The notes: generated by a model from the sequence alone, not told the origin. Shown: positions 44,701 to 53,050, counted from the stretch's first letter. The stretch is 64,000 nt of DNA from Chryseobacterium limigenitum (GCF_900114875.1 NZ_FPKW01000007.1:124001-188000); one strand, 5' to 3'. Numbers and translations: made by a program.

Positions 44701-46301
44701 TTAGCATAAAATCAGGTGATTTCAGGGAGACGATGATTCTTCCTTTTGGTGTTGAAGAAAAAGGTTTTCCGCATTATTATTCCATCATTAATAATAAAAC
44801 CGAGGATATAAAAATCGATATTCCAGAGTATATCAACAGAAGTTTCTTCTCATCATATTATGTTTACGAAAATACAGCATTACAGATGTTTGAAGATATA
44901 GAAAGACTTAAAAGAGAACCTCACGGATGTTTTGAACAGTTGTCGTCAACGGTTTATCCCAATATTTTTATTCTGGATTATTTAAAATCTGTCAAAAAAA
45001 TTACGCCTGAAACAGAAAGTCTTGTCATTAAAAATATGAAAAAAGGGTATCAGAAAATGTTGAGTTATAAAAACAGGGATGGCGGTTTCGGATACTTCAA
45101 TTCTGCGGAATCTGATGTGGCAATTTCTGCTTTTGCTTTGCTGGAATTTAGAGATTTAAAAAAGTATGTGGATATTGATTCAAAATTAATTCAAAACCTT
45201 ACGAATTTCATTTTATCCAAGAAAAATCAAAACGGAATTTTTGAAGTAAGGAAAAGTTATGAAATCAATCACCCTTATTCTGAATTTGCTTGGTCGAGAA
45301 ATATGTATGTTTTATACGCTCTGTCTAAACTCGGTTTTAAAAATGAATTGGAAGATTCATATAAAATTAATCTGAATAAAGCTTTAGCAACAAAAGATTC
45401 TTATCAGCTGGCGTTAATGGCTAATGTATCTGCAAATCTTGGGAAAAATGAAGAATATGATACATTGATGAATCTTCTGAATAAACAATACGAAGATAAA
45501 AATGTAAAAACAAGGACGACATTCACAGGTTCGGGTGGAAGATCTGCCAGTGCGGAGACTTTGTCTTTATATGTTATGGCTTTGCAAAAAGATGAAAAAT
45601 TAAATCAATTAAAAATCGCAGAAGTTGCCGATGAATTGATCAATTACAACGGTTATTATGGTTTCGGTTCTACTCAGGCAACAACGTTGGCATTGGAAGC
45701 TTTGTCTCAGTTTTTTGCTAAAAATGAAAAATTATTCGGCAATGAAAGACCTAAAATAAAGGTCAACGGAGCGGAAGTTAACGTCAATAATTCGTTAGGA
45801 TCTGCCTTTAAAACAGGAGAAAATATAATCAGTGTAAATTATCCGACTCAAAAAGGTCTTCCTTATAAATTGGAGTATCAATATTTCACGTTGCAGGCTC
45901 CGAAAAGTGCTGATATTCCTTTAACAATGGAAACAAAATTAAAATCTGAAATTTCAAAAGTAGGAGAGACCAACAGAATGACGATTTCAATTAAAAATAA
46001 AATTAATGGTCAATTGCCGATGACGACAGCCAAAATCGGTATTCCTGCCGGATTAACTTTGCAAAATGCTTTGCTTAAAGATCTGATTGATAAAAAACAG
46101 ATCGCTTATTATGAGATTTTTGATAATTATCTGGTTCTGTATTGGGAACATTTTGACGCCAATGAAACGAAAGTTATCAATCTGGATTTAAAGGTAGAAT
46201 TTGCTGGAGAATACACAGGAAAAGCCAGCAACATTTACCTTTATTATATGCCTGAATCTAAGTTCTGGAATGAAGGAATCAAAGCTGAAATTGAACCTTA
46301 A
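41772..46301 (+). CDS. Alpha-2-macroglobulin family protein with an internal TonB plug domain
   Basis: The 1509-residue protein has a Sec signal peptide (NFSLKAQ, no lipobox). It has macroglobulin domains from residue 30 (KTYIQTNHVFYKPGEEMYFK), a CarboxypepD-like segment near 540 (IYGVVEDENKNPVKAEVYLV) and a SusC-type plug from Asn667 to about 790 (NIEEVVVLGYSRMSVKAKS, INVQIRGSAS, ITVLKDAAATSIYGSRAANG). The A2M core follows, then the thioester motif Cys1053-Phe-Glu-Gln and the TED helical domain (MLSYKNRDGGFGYF). The thioester implies covalent trapping of attacking peptidases. The start is 3 bases after the barrel stop. Confidence 0.85.
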   Translation: MNFKFTIYVVLIFLISNFSLKAQNQFKDFEKEKTYIQTNHVFYKPGEEMYFKIYIVKAENNLPAEQSKIVNFELIDPSGTVIKKDKYEITNGYAEGYFFFRDEMKGGIYKIRAFTNWMQNEEGKNAFEKEITLQKIVSPRILMKLDFPKKGYGAGDEVLADFSMRSLSNLPIPFYEADFTVMYSGETISEGKLITDKEGKKQLKFNLPAVLKSSDALLNIKVNFDGFTESISRNIPIVLNNLDVKFMPEGGTFINGIEQNIAFKILDEFEKPVDAVLAIFNQNNQKVAEVSAYNFGMGNFLFTPKKGENYYAKVVKPENINQVYQLPMAKDEGVVFNVNKENGNISFKIISTDEKNVVVKGSFREKDVYSQSISLKKGLSEFQISESELPIGICRFTVLEGEIPHAERIIFANENKQMNVKITPVKKNYLPREKVIVNVETTDENNQPIPANLAISVVDDKLWTYADDKQNHIISWLLMDSELRGKIEKPQFYFDKKEEKAKRSLDLVMLTNGYRYFELVPEIIKNQKYKYLPEKKNPIYGVVEDENKNPVKAEVYLVNGSLIKKQVTSDDGTFYFSDLNGEDYYKLIAKSFQPKQEVKIRVLSYKLAVNPLAKKSLNNVNVEEVVKEAVKDADTKLTKEEKNKNRTESRINTSKLRRLSDTIKSQNIEEVVVLGYSRMSVKAKSTAATATVEKSDFQNPNMASVLSGKVAGLIINTTNGLPGSPINVQIRGSASISNKTPLFVVDGVPVDNFKTTINPNDINSITVLKDAAATSIYGSRAANGVIIISSLKNSRSQFKIDITPKSYYAVMAIPDDSLVTYSYGRSFYYPVYETTNTSYRHDYRESIYWNPVVETDKKGKAQVEFYNSDANTAFRIMTEGISSSGLIGREETTYAAQSLITIDAKIPQYLTRTDQMTIPVVIKNNSHKTRKMTMDVIVPNRVKLMKSDSILTLKPLESGRLFVKIQTDEVINSNIQFSIKSGDFRETMILPFGVEEKGFPHYYSIINNKTEDIKIDIPEYINRSFFSSYYVYENTALQMFEDIERLKREPHGCFEQLSSTVYPNIFILDYLKSVKKITPETESLVIKNMKKGYQKMLSYKNRDGGFGYFNSAESDVAISAFALLEFRDLKKYVDIDSKLIQNLTNFILSKKNQNGIFEVRKSYEINHPYSEFAWSRNMYVLYALSKLGFKNELEDSYKINLNKALATKDSYQLALMANVSANLGKNEEYDTLMNLLNKQYEDKNVKTRTTFTGSGGRSASAETLSLYVMALQKDEKLNQLKIAEVADELINYNGYYGFGSTQATTLALEALSQFFAKNEKLFGNERPKIKVNGAEVNVNNSLGSAFKTGENIISVNYPTQKGLPYKLEYQYFTLQAPKSADIPLTMETKLKSEISKVGETNRMTISIKNKINGQLPMTTAKIGIPAGLTLQNALLKDLIDKKQIAYYEIFDNYLVLYWEHFDANETKVINLDLKVEFAGEYTGKASNIYLYYMPESKFWNEGIKAEIEP

Positions 46302-46636
46302 TTGGATAAAAAATAAAATAAACTGAAACCGTTTTTAATTTCTGCATCTATTATATAACAAACCATTTTAAACTAATTAAAAATTTAACCGCAAAAGATA
46401 CAAAAGCCATGATTGAATGATTTAAAATTTAACTATTTTTTAAAACAAAAGCTCTCAAAAGAATAAAAATCAAAGATTTTTAAAACTAATGTGATCTTAT
46501 TTGCGGTCTATTAGTTAACTTAAAATATTAATGTGCTAATCTTTTGTTGCTAAAATAAAAAGAATGAACAAGTTCAAAGCTTGATTATCAGGTTTAATTA
46601 TAATCGTCAAATTTATTTATATTTAATAACGAAAAA
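46302..46636. other. Spacer with repeat-like words
   Basis: The spacer is AT-rich. Words such as AACCGCAAAAGATACAAAAG and ATTTGCGGTCTATTAGTTAA look like the degenerate ends of a Chryseobacterium-type intergenic repeat, but I cannot delimit it. No clear promoter motif or gene. Confidence 0.35.
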
Positions 46637-48613
46637 ATGATAATGAAAAAAATAAGTATATCAATATTGGCTTTGGCTTTATTAGGAAGTTGTAAGACCA
46701 AAACTGTTTCCGAATCTACAAAAGAATCAAAACCTTTAAGTGTAAAAAAAGATAAAGATCAGGACGGAATTCCCAATAAATTAGATCAATGTCCGGAAAT
46801 CGCCGGGCCTGTGGAAAACAACGGCTGCCCCTGGCCGGAGACGGACGGTGATGGTGTTATCGACAAAGACGATGCCTGCCCAACAGTTGCAGGACCTGCA
46901 GAAAATAATGGTTGTCCTTGGCCGGATACTGATGGAGACGGAATTTTAGATAAAGACGATGCCTGCCCGACCGTTCCCGGAATGCCTGAGTATAATGGTT
47001 GCCCGAAACCTAAGTCGCTGGTCGCTATGGAAGTTTCGTCTTCATTAGAAAGTGTTGCAATAGTCGGTTCACAGAAAAGGCAAAAGCGTAATGTTCCTTC
47101 AAAACCTGTAAAACAGGCTAAAACTGCAACTGATAATAAAGTTTACAATAAAAAAATTACGACAACAGCTTCAAAAAAAGGGGTGAAACAAATCAGTAAT
47201 ACTGATGAAGAATACAATTCTTTGGTTGAGAATCCTTTTGAATCAACCAAAAATCAGCCTGTTTCTACGTTTTCTATTGATGTGGATAATGCTTCTTATT
47301 CCAATATCCGTAGAATGATCAATTACGGAAGTATTGTTGATAAAGATGCGGTGAGAATAGAGGAAATGATTAATTATTTTAAATATGATTATTCTCAACC
47401 GGAAAATAAGCAACCTTTCGGAATCAATACAGAATACAGCGATTCTCCTTGGAATCCTAATCATAAACTGGTGAAAATTGGACTTCAGGGAAAAAATATA
47501 GCGATGGAAAACCTTCCGAATTCAAATATTATTTTTCTGATCGATGTTTCAGGCTCTATGGACGAGAGTAATAAACTTCCTCTGTTAAAGTCTTCTTTTA
47601 AAGTTTTGTTGGATCAGCTTAAACCACAGGATAAAGTCGGAATTGTTGTGTATGCCGGAAATGCAGGGACAGTGTTGGAACCGACTTCGGCAGCCGAGAA
47701 AGAAACGATCATCAAAGCTTTGGATAAACTTCAGGCGGGCGGAAGCACAGCCGGAGGAGAAGGAATTGAATTGGCTTACAAATTGGCTCAGGAAAATTTT
47801 ATTAAAGGTGGAAATAATCGTGTAGTTTTGGCTACAGACGGGGATTTCAACGTTGGAGTTTCTTCTGAAAAAGGTCTTGAAACTTTAATTGAAGAAAAAA
47901 GAAAAACAGGAATCTTCCTTACCTGCCTTGGCTACGGAATGGGCAATTACAAAGACAACAGACTGGAAACTTTAGCCGATAAAGGAAACGGAAATTACGC
48001 TTATATTGATAATTTACAGGCAGCCAACAAGTTCTTGGGAAGAGAATTTGCGGGAAGTATGTACACCATTGCTAAAGATGTGAAAATTCAGATCGAATTT
48101 AATCCGAAATTTGTAAAATCATATAGATTGATTGGTTATGAAAACAGAAAATTGAGAAACGAAGATTTTACAAACGATAAAATTGATGCAGGAGAATTGG
48201 GAAGTGGGCATACGGTAACTGCTTTGTATGAAGTGATTCCTACAGGTGTAAGTTCTGCATATGCTCCAAAAGAAAGTAAGTTAAAATATTCTTCAACTTC
48301 AGCTACAGAAAATTTTGGAGATGAATTGGCGACGATCAAGTTCCGTTATAAAAAGCCCGATGGAGATAAAAGTACAGAAATCACAAAAGTAGTTAAGGAT
48401 TCTGATGAGTCTATTTCACAATCGAGTCCGGATTTCAAGTTTGCAGCTTCTGTTGCTTGGTTCGGATTGGTTTTAAGAGATTCTAAATTAATCAGAGAAA
48501 AAGATCTCAATGCAATTGAAGATTTAGCCAAAGAAGGGAAAAATAAAGATGAGGAAGGCTATAGATCAGAATTTATAAGATTAGTCGAAAGCTATAAATC
48601 AATCAAAAAATAA
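46637..48613 (+). CDS. VWA-domain lipoprotein with thrombospondin-3-like repeats (YfbK type)
   Basis: The lipoprotein (lipobox LLGSC) has three Ca-binding TSP3-like repeats (about residues 40-125, [17 protein letters not shown]), a linker, then the YfbK-type N-terminal region ([20 protein letters not shown]), a VWA domain with MIDAS motif [11 protein letters not shown], and a C-terminal DUF3520-like region ([12 protein letters not shown]). At residue 138 the linker contains [15 protein letters not shown], similar to the opening of SusC plug domains. ATG codons at 46637 and 46643 are both possible; the second gives a typical signal peptide. Probably surface- or outer-membrane-anchored. Confidence 0.85.
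   Translation: MIMKKISISILALALLGSCKTKTVSESTKESKPLSVKKDKDQDGIPNKLDQCPEIAGPVENNGCPWPETDGDGVIDKDDACPTVAGPAENNGCPWPDTDGDGILDKDDACPTVPGMPEYNGCPKPKSLVAMEVSSSLESVAIVGSQKRQKRNVPSKPVKQAKTATDNKVYNKKITTTASKKGVKQISNTDEEYNSLVENPFESTKNQPVSTFSIDVDNASYSNIRRMINYGSIVDKDAVRIEEMINYFKYDYSQPENKQPFGINTEYSDSPWNPNHKLVKIGLQGKNIAMENLPNSNIIFLIDVSGSMDESNKLPLLKSSFKVLLDQLKPQDKVGIVVYAGNAGTVLEPTSAAEKETIIKALDKLQAGGSTAGGEGIELAYKLAQENFIKGGNNRVVLATDGDFNVGVSSEKGLETLIEEKRKTGIFLTCLGYGMGNYKDNRLETLADKGNGNYAYIDNLQAANKFLGREFAGSMYTIAKDVKIQIEFNPKFVKSYRLIGYENRKLRNEDFTNDKIDAGELGSGHTVTALYEVIPTGVSSAYAPKESKLKYSSTSATENFGDELATIKFRYKKPDGDKSTEITKVVKDSDESISQSSPDFKFAASVAWFGLVLRDSKLIREKDLNAIEDLAKEGKNKDEEGYRSEFIRLVESYKSIKK
46757..47008 (+). repeat. 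Three in-frame TSP3-like repeats
   Basis: About 87 bp per unit, each coding for D-x-D-G-D-G-x-x-D-x-x-D-x-C-P and a [10 protein letters not shown] linker. Units 2 and 3 are the most alike. The Asp ladder is expected to bind calcium. Confidence 0.75.
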
Positions 48614-48617
48614 AGCT

Positions 48618-48650
48618 AAAACAGGCATTCAAAATGGATGTCTGTTTTAT
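48618..48650 (+). terminator. Terminator after the VWA lipoprotein gene
   Basis: AAACAGGCAT pairs with ATGTCTGTTT (one G-U pair), then T-rich sequence. Confidence 0.7.
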
Positions 48651-48662
48651 TTTACAATAAAG

Positions 48663-48704
48663 TTTCAAATATTATTGAAAGTTCGAAAATTATTATTACA
48701 TTTG
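48663..48704 (+). promoter_or_regulatory. Promoter and palindromic operator of the GbsR/MarR gene
   Basis: TTTCAA-N6-TTGAAA at 48663-48680 is a perfect palindrome. Its second half supplies the -33 TTG at 48675, exactly 19 bases before the -7 element TACATTTG (48697-48704). A bound repressor would block the promoter. The same palindrome recurs at 49270. Confidence 0.75.
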
Positions 48705-48729
48705 TAACAGAAATTAAAAGTAAAACAAA

Positions 48730-49233
48730 ATGCAACTTTCAGAAGCTAAAGAAAAATATATTCAGACTTGGGGAACATTCGCTACGAATTGGGGAATCAA
48801 CCGTACGATGGCGCAGGTTCATGCTTTACTTTTAGCAAGTGGTAAAGCACTGTCTACCGATGAGGTGATGGAACAACTTGAAATTTCAAGAGGAAATGCC
48901 AATATGAATCTTCGCGCTTTGATGGATTGGGGAATTGTAAAAAAAGAATTCGTAAAAGGGGAGAGAAAAGAATATTTTTTAGCTGAAAAAGATGTTTGGT
49001 ATCTATTCAAACAGATTACAAAAGAACGCAGAAAAAGAGAGATCGAACCTGTAATTTCCTTTTTAGAAGAGCTTAAAAATATTGAAGACAAAGATTCTGA
49101 GGGAGCCAAAGAATTTATCAAATTAATGGATGATTTTAGCTCTGTAACAGGGAAAATCAACAATATTATGGATCTCGCGATCAAAAGTGATGATCACTGG
49201 CTGGTCGGGAAGATTACCAACTTATTAAAATAG
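48730..49233 (+). CDS. GbsR/MarR family transcriptional regulator
   Basis: The 167-residue winged-helix protein begins AKEKYIQTWGTFATNWGINR, typical of the GbsR group. The recognition helix region STDEVMEQLEISRGNANMNL and the wing KEFVKGERKEYFLAEKD follow, with a C-terminal helical dimerisation part. The inducer is unknown. The palindrome overlapping its own promoter implies autoregulation, and the same site before the next operon marks that as a target. A terminator separates the two. Confidence 0.9.
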   Translation: MQLSEAKEKYIQTWGTFATNWGINRTMAQVHALLLASGKALSTDEVMEQLEISRGNANMNLRALMDWGIVKKEFVKGERKEYFLAEKDVWYLFKQITKERRKREIEPVISFLEELKNIEDKDSEGAKEFIKLMDDFSSVTGKINNIMDLAIKSDDHWLVGKITNLLK

Positions 49234-49256
49234 AAAGGACTTTAAAATCCTTTTTT
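49234..49256 (+). terminator. Terminator after the GbsR/MarR gene
   Basis: AAAGGA and TCCTTT form a short stem with an 8-base loop immediately after the stop codon, followed by Ts. Confidence 0.6.
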
Positions 49257-49269
49257 ATTTCAAATAAAC

Positions 49270-49287
49270 TTTCAAAAATTATTGAAA
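49270..49287 (+). promoter_or_regulatory. Second copy of the GbsR-type operator
   Basis: TTTCAA-N6-TTGAAA with the same 6-base spacing as at 48663, placed 17 bases before the next start codon. A clear TAnnTTTG element is not seen here. Confidence 0.65.
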
Positions 49288-49303
49288 CTATAATATTTAT
49301 AAA

Positions 49304-49648
49304 ATGTTCAGTATAATTTCATATGTGCTTTTTCTTTCTATCAGTTCGTACATCACGATCGATGTGGGCAGAAGATGCTTTAATTCGGGGAAAGTGTATT
49401 TGGAATATCTGATCAAAGACAAACACTTTTGTTTAACGGTCAACAGAATACTTTTAGGGAGTTATTATTTGGTCAATCTCGGCTATATCGCTATCAGCTT
49501 GAGTTATTGGGGGAAAATAACAAGTATGGAAGAAGTTTTGGCAACCGTTTTTAGCCGTATCGGATACATTATTTTGATTCTTTGTTTTTTACATTTTACG
49601 AATATTCTTATGCTTTACATTTTAAGAAAAAAATTAACAATAAAATAA
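49304..49648 (+). CDS. Small membrane protein of unknown function
   Basis: The protein has 114 residues with about three membrane segments: SIISYVLFLSISSYITI, ILLGSYYLVNLGYIAISLSY and IILILCFLHFTNILMLYIL. It resembles the next protein in layout (the YYLVNLGYIAISL and FYLLNIGFALCII segments align), so the two may be paralogues forming a heteromeric complex. It is the first gene after the second operator and is probably controlled by the GbsR-like protein. Confidence 0.75.
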   Translation: MFSIISYVLFLSISSYITIDVGRRCFNSGKVYLEYLIKDKHFCLTVNRILLGSYYLVNLGYIAISLSYWGKITSMEEVLATVFSRIGYIILILCFLHFTNILMLYILRKKLTIK

Positions 49649-49655
49649 AATTATC

Positions 49656-50057
49656 ATGACTGCAACTATCCTTACCCAAACGTACAACTTTTCAGCGTAC
49701 ATGATCTACTTACCAATTGTAATCGCGCTTACAGTTTTGGTTTCTCAATTTCTGTTTAAAAATTCAAAGACTTTTATGATTGATATTTTTCACCAGAAAG
49801 AAGATATTGCAATGGCAACAAATTCCCTCTTTAAAATTGGTTTTTACCTTTTAAATATTGGTTTTGCCCTTTGTATCATCGAGTTTTTTCAAATAGAAAC
49901 TGTTGAAAGGTTGGTTGTTGCTTTAAGTAAAAAGATCGGCGGATTCTCAATTTACTTAGGAGTGATGATGCTTTTAAACTTGCTATTATTCTTAAAAGGA
50001 AGAAAACACGCGATGAACAAAGAAAAACAAATTCAAAATGAAAACATTGATCTTTAA
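49656..50057 (+). CDS. Membrane protein of unknown function, paralogous in layout to its neighbour
   Basis: The protein (133 residues) has three likely membrane segments (MIYLPIVIALTVLVSQFLF, FYLLNIGFALCIIEFF, FSIYLGVMMLLNLLLFL) and a charged tail. Seven bases separate it from the previous stop, indicating one operon. No enzymatic motif is seen. Confidence 0.75.
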   Translation: MTATILTQTYNFSAYMIYLPIVIALTVLVSQFLFKNSKTFMIDIFHQKEDIAMATNSLFKIGFYLLNIGFALCIIEFFQIETVERLVVALSKKIGGFSIYLGVMMLLNLLLFLKGRKHAMNKEKQIQNENIDL

Positions 50058-50135
50058 AATTTGGATGTATTTCACTTTCAAATTTCAGAATAAACGAACA
50101 CGAGGTGATTTTTTAAACCTTTAAAATTCATAGCC

Positions 50136-50552
50136 ATGAAAACTATTTTAACATACGATTCAAAAATCCAGCAAGGAGTCATCTTATTATTTGTATTGAC
50201 ACTTTTGATTGCCGTATTGTCAGAGAAAGAATTTCTTGCTTTTGCAATAATTATTGAATTTTTTCTTATTGCAATTGTACAGTATACTTTGAATATTATT
50301 AAGTTTTTCAATAAAAACTATGTAAGAACAGATTCTAGAAAGGTGTATATGTTTCTTTCAACATACGTAGTTATAGGCTTTTTTACCTGGATATTTGCCT
50401 GTGTTTTTTATATAAAAGGTTTAAAAGATATTTTTGAAATATTGGTTTTCACCTGGCTCATTCTTTCTCCTGTTCTTATTTTACAATCCTTATGTATTAG
50501 TTTTTTTGATGCTAAAAATAAGGAAGTCATCAGTGAAAATATAAACAATTAA
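50136..50552 (+). CDS. Membrane protein of unknown function
   Basis: The protein (138 residues) has four predicted membrane segments, including GVILLFVLTLLIAVL, FAIIIEFFLIAIVQYTL, VVIGFFTWIFACVFYI and LVFTWLILSPVLILQSL. Basic residues lie between segments 2 and 3 (NKNYVRTDSRK). No family is recognised. It belongs to the same gene run by orientation and spacing. Confidence 0.72.
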   Translation: MKTILTYDSKIQQGVILLFVLTLLIAVLSEKEFLAFAIIIEFFLIAIVQYTLNIIKFFNKNYVRTDSRKVYMFLSTYVVIGFFTWIFACVFYIKGLKDIFEILVFTWLILSPVLILQSLCISFFDAKNKEVISENINN

Positions 50553-50563
50553 AGCTTATAACC

Positions 50564-50941
50564 ATGAAAACTTTCATTAAAAATGATTTCTACATTCAGG
50601 TTTATTTTCTTGTCGGGGGATTGGTTTCAATATTTGTAGGAATAGCAGTTGGTTGGGGAATCATGCCATTTTACTTTGTTGTAGGAATTCCTCAATTAAT
50701 TAGTTTTTTACTCAAAATTTTTAAAAAGAGAAAAAAGACTATAAGCTACATCATTTATGGACTTTTTATAATGCCTGTCTGGATTTCACTCTTAATAATG
50801 TTGATGTTTAAGAATAATCATGAAGTCACCAATTTTTTTGGAACTATTTTAATTGCATCTCTTTTATACAGTCCTTTCTTAGCTATTCTATATGTCTACG
50901 ACAGCTACAAAATCTATAAATCTCAAAAACAAACACGATGA
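50564..50941 (+). CDS. Membrane protein of unknown function
   Basis: The protein (125 residues) has about four membrane segments (VYFLVGGLVSIFVGIAVGW, MPFYFVVGIPQLISFLL, SYIIYGLFIMPVWISLLIML, IASLLYSPFLAILYVYD) and a basic loop (KIFKKRKKT). It starts 11 bases after the previous stop, and its end overlaps the next gene by 4 bases (ATGA), so the genes are translationally coupled. The function is unknown. Confidence 0.74.
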   Translation: MKTFIKNDFYIQVYFLVGGLVSIFVGIAVGWGIMPFYFVVGIPQLISFLLKIFKKRKKTISYIIYGLFIMPVWISLLIMLMFKNNHEVTNFFGTILIASLLYSPFLAILYVYDSYKIYKSQKQTR

Positions 50942-51762
50942 AAACACTACAAAACCACACCCTGATTTACGACAATGAATGCCCAATGTGCAACATCTAT
51001 TCAAAAGGTTTTACAAAATGTGGAATGCTTGATGAAAACGGAAGAGAGGCCTTTACAGAATTGTCATTGAAGAATAAAAATTTAATAGATTTTAAACGTG
51101 CAAAAAACGAAATAGCTTTAGTCGATCACAACAAAAACGAAGTCGTTTACGGATTAGACAGTTTATTATTAATCATTGGAAATTCCTTTCCGGTATTAGA
51201 AAAAATTGCCAGAATAAAGCCTCTGTATTGGTTTTTCAAAAAACTGTATTCTTTTGTTTCTTACAATCGAAAACAGATTATTCCATCAAAAAAAGATGAT
51301 TCAGACCAGTCTTGTATTCCGGATTTTAACTTAAAATATAGAATTGCATACATTACATTCGTCATATTTTTCTCAGCTTATATTTTGAGTTTGTTTACAG
51401 CAAAATTAGGATTGAATTTAGAACATCATTTTTTGAGAGAATTTATAGTTTGTCTCGGTCAAATTGCTTGGCAAACCGTATTTTTAAAAGCTTATTTAAA
51501 AGAAAAATTATGGAATTATCTTGGTAATATGATGACCGTTTCTATGATTGGAACGCTACTTTTAATCCCGATTTTATTCATCAGCTTAAATCCAACTTTT
51601 AACGTTATTTACTTCGGAATTGTAGTTTCCATAATGTTTCTGGAACATTTGAGAAGATGTAAAATTTTAAAATTAAATTATCTTCCGACAATTTCCTGGA
51701 TGATTTTCAGAATGACTGTTTTGGTAATTTTAATTTGGATTAACTTTTTAAGATTTAAATAA
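50938..51762 (+). CDS. DCC1-like thiol-disulfide oxidoreductase with C-terminal membrane domain
   Basis: The N-terminal 115 residues match the DUF393/DCC family: LIYDNECPMCNIYSKGF carries a C-P-M-C redox motif, and VYGLDSLLLIIG with WFFKKLYSFVSYNRK follow. The remaining part (130-274) holds four or five membrane helices, so the domain is anchored to the inner membrane. A redox partner is unknown. The gene overlaps its upstream neighbour by 4 bases, and the downstream gene begins directly after its stop codon. Confidence 0.82.
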   Translation: MKTLQNHTLIYDNECPMCNIYSKGFTKCGMLDENGREAFTELSLKNKNLIDFKRAKNEIALVDHNKNEVVYGLDSLLLIIGNSFPVLEKIARIKPLYWFFKKLYSFVSYNRKQIIPSKKDDSDQSCIPDFNLKYRIAYITFVIFFSAYILSLFTAKLGLNLEHHFLREFIVCLGQIAWQTVFLKAYLKEKLWNYLGNMMTVSMIGTLLLIPILFISLNPTFNVIYFGIVVSIMFLEHLRRCKILKLNYLPTISWMIFRMTVLVILIWINFLRFK

Positions 51763-52221
51763 ATGTCAGCAATATATTTAAAAACAATTATCCAAGCCGA
51801 TATTCACATCGTTTTCGACTTAGCAAGAGACATTGATTTACATCAAAAATCAACTTTTAAAACGGGCGAAAAAGCGATTGCTGGTAGAATTTCAGGATTA
51901 ATTGAAGAAGGCGAAACGGTGACGTGGCGGGCAAAACATTTAGGTATTTATCAAACCCACACTTCAAAGATTGTTAGTATGGAAAAACCTTATCAATTCA
52001 CGGATATCATGTTAAAAGGAACATTTAAATCCTTGAAACATCAGCATATTTTTAACCAAGATGGCAGAAACACAATAATGACAGATATTTTCGAATTTGA
52101 ATCTCCATTGGGAATTATCGGAAAATTTTTCAACCATTTCTTCCTTAAAAATTATCTCACCAATTTCTTATTAGAACGAAATAAATTAATAAAAGTCACG
52201 GCAGAAAATAATTTTAATTAA
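51763..52221 (+). CDS. SRPBCC family protein (lipid- or ligand-binding fold)
   Basis: The protein (152 residues) has the START/SRPBCC-like pattern: YLKTIIQADIHIVFDLARDI, then ETVTWRAKHLGIYQTHTSKI with PYQFTDIMLKGTFKSLKHQH, and a long C-terminal helix (LTNFLLERNKLIKVT). The fold binds hydrophobic ligands. It starts on the base after the previous stop. Its neighbours in other Bacteroidota clusters of this type also include DUF2071 and epimerase genes. Confidence 0.85.
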   Translation: MSAIYLKTIIQADIHIVFDLARDIDLHQKSTFKTGEKAIAGRISGLIEEGETVTWRAKHLGIYQTHTSKIVSMEKPYQFTDIMLKGTFKSLKHQHIFNQDGRNTIMTDIFEFESPLGIIGKFFNHFFLKNYLTNFLLERNKLIKVTAENNFN

Positions 52222-52233
52222 CATCAAATGAAA

Positions 52234-52280
52234 CAGATAGTATTCGCAATGTCATGCTGAGCCCGTCGAAGCATCTGAAC
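52234..52280. repeat. 47-bp dispersed repeat, copy 1
   Basis: The core TGTCATGCTGAGCCCGTCGA continues with AGCAT. It matches the copy at 53051-53097 at 42 of 47 positions. Confidence 0.7.
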
Positions 52281-52330
52281 CATAAATTAACAACTATCAA
52301 CCAACAAACCAACAACTAAAAAACATCACA

Positions 52331-53035
52331 ATGAACTTTCTAAAAGCCGAATGGCGAAAACTAGCAATAATAAACTACGAAATCAATCCCGAAATTCTAT
52401 TAAAATACCTTCCCGAAGGTACAGAAATGGATTTCTACAAAGGAAAATGTTACGTAAGTTTGGTTGGTTTCATGTTTCTAAACACGAAATTATTAGGACT
52501 TCCAATTCCTTTTCACAGAAATTTTGAAGAAGTCAATTTGAGATTTTATGTAAAGAAAAAAGAAGGAAATGAATGGAAAAGAGGGGTAGTTTTCATCAAA
52601 GAAATCGTTCCCAAACCTGCTTTGAGCTTTGTGGCAAATTCAATTTATAAGGAAAATTACAAAACAATGCCGATGAAAAATTTTATTAATGAAAAAGACG
52701 GAGAACTATTAATAAAATATTCTTGGAAAGATAAAAATTGGTATTCTATAGAAATCACAGCCGAAAACGAGCAGTTATTAATGGAAGATAATTCAGAATT
52801 TGAATTTATTAGCGAACATTATTTTGGCTTTACAAAAAGAGAAAATAAAACCTCAGAATATGAAGTCTGCCATCCAAAATGGAAATATTATCTGGTCAAA
52901 AATCATCAGCTCGACATAGATTTCAATAAGATCTACGGAAACGATTTTGGATTTTTAAACGATCAAAAACCAATTTCCGTAATGCTTGCAGAAGGCTCTG
53001 AAATACAAGTTAAAACTAAAAAGTATCTAGCTTAA
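52331..53035 (+). CDS. YqjF/DUF2071 family protein
   Basis: The protein (234 residues) has FLKAEWRKLAIINYEINPEI at the start, LKYLPEGTEMDFYKGKCYVS, VGFMFLNTKLLGLPIPFHRN and VVFIKEIVPKPALSFVANS, all typical of DUF2071. The fold is related to acetoacetate decarboxylase, but no activity is known for this group. It is flanked on both sides by the same 47-bp repeat, so it could have moved as a unit. Confidence 0.88.
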   Translation: MNFLKAEWRKLAIINYEINPEILLKYLPEGTEMDFYKGKCYVSLVGFMFLNTKLLGLPIPFHRNFEEVNLRFYVKKKEGNEWKRGVVFIKEIVPKPALSFVANSIYKENYKTMPMKNFINEKDGELLIKYSWKDKNWYSIEITAENEQLLMEDNSEFEFISEHYFGFTKRENKTSEYEVCHPKWKYYLVKNHQLDIDFNKIYGNDFGFLNDQKPISVMLAEGSEIQVKTKKYLA

Positions 53036-53050
53036 AATATATCCCATAAA

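Noticed and set aside
46757..47008. Phase-variable tandem repeat in the VWA lipoprotein gene
   Set aside because: The units are in frame, 87 bp long and diverged in sequence. They are structural TSP3-like repeats, not a slippage tract.
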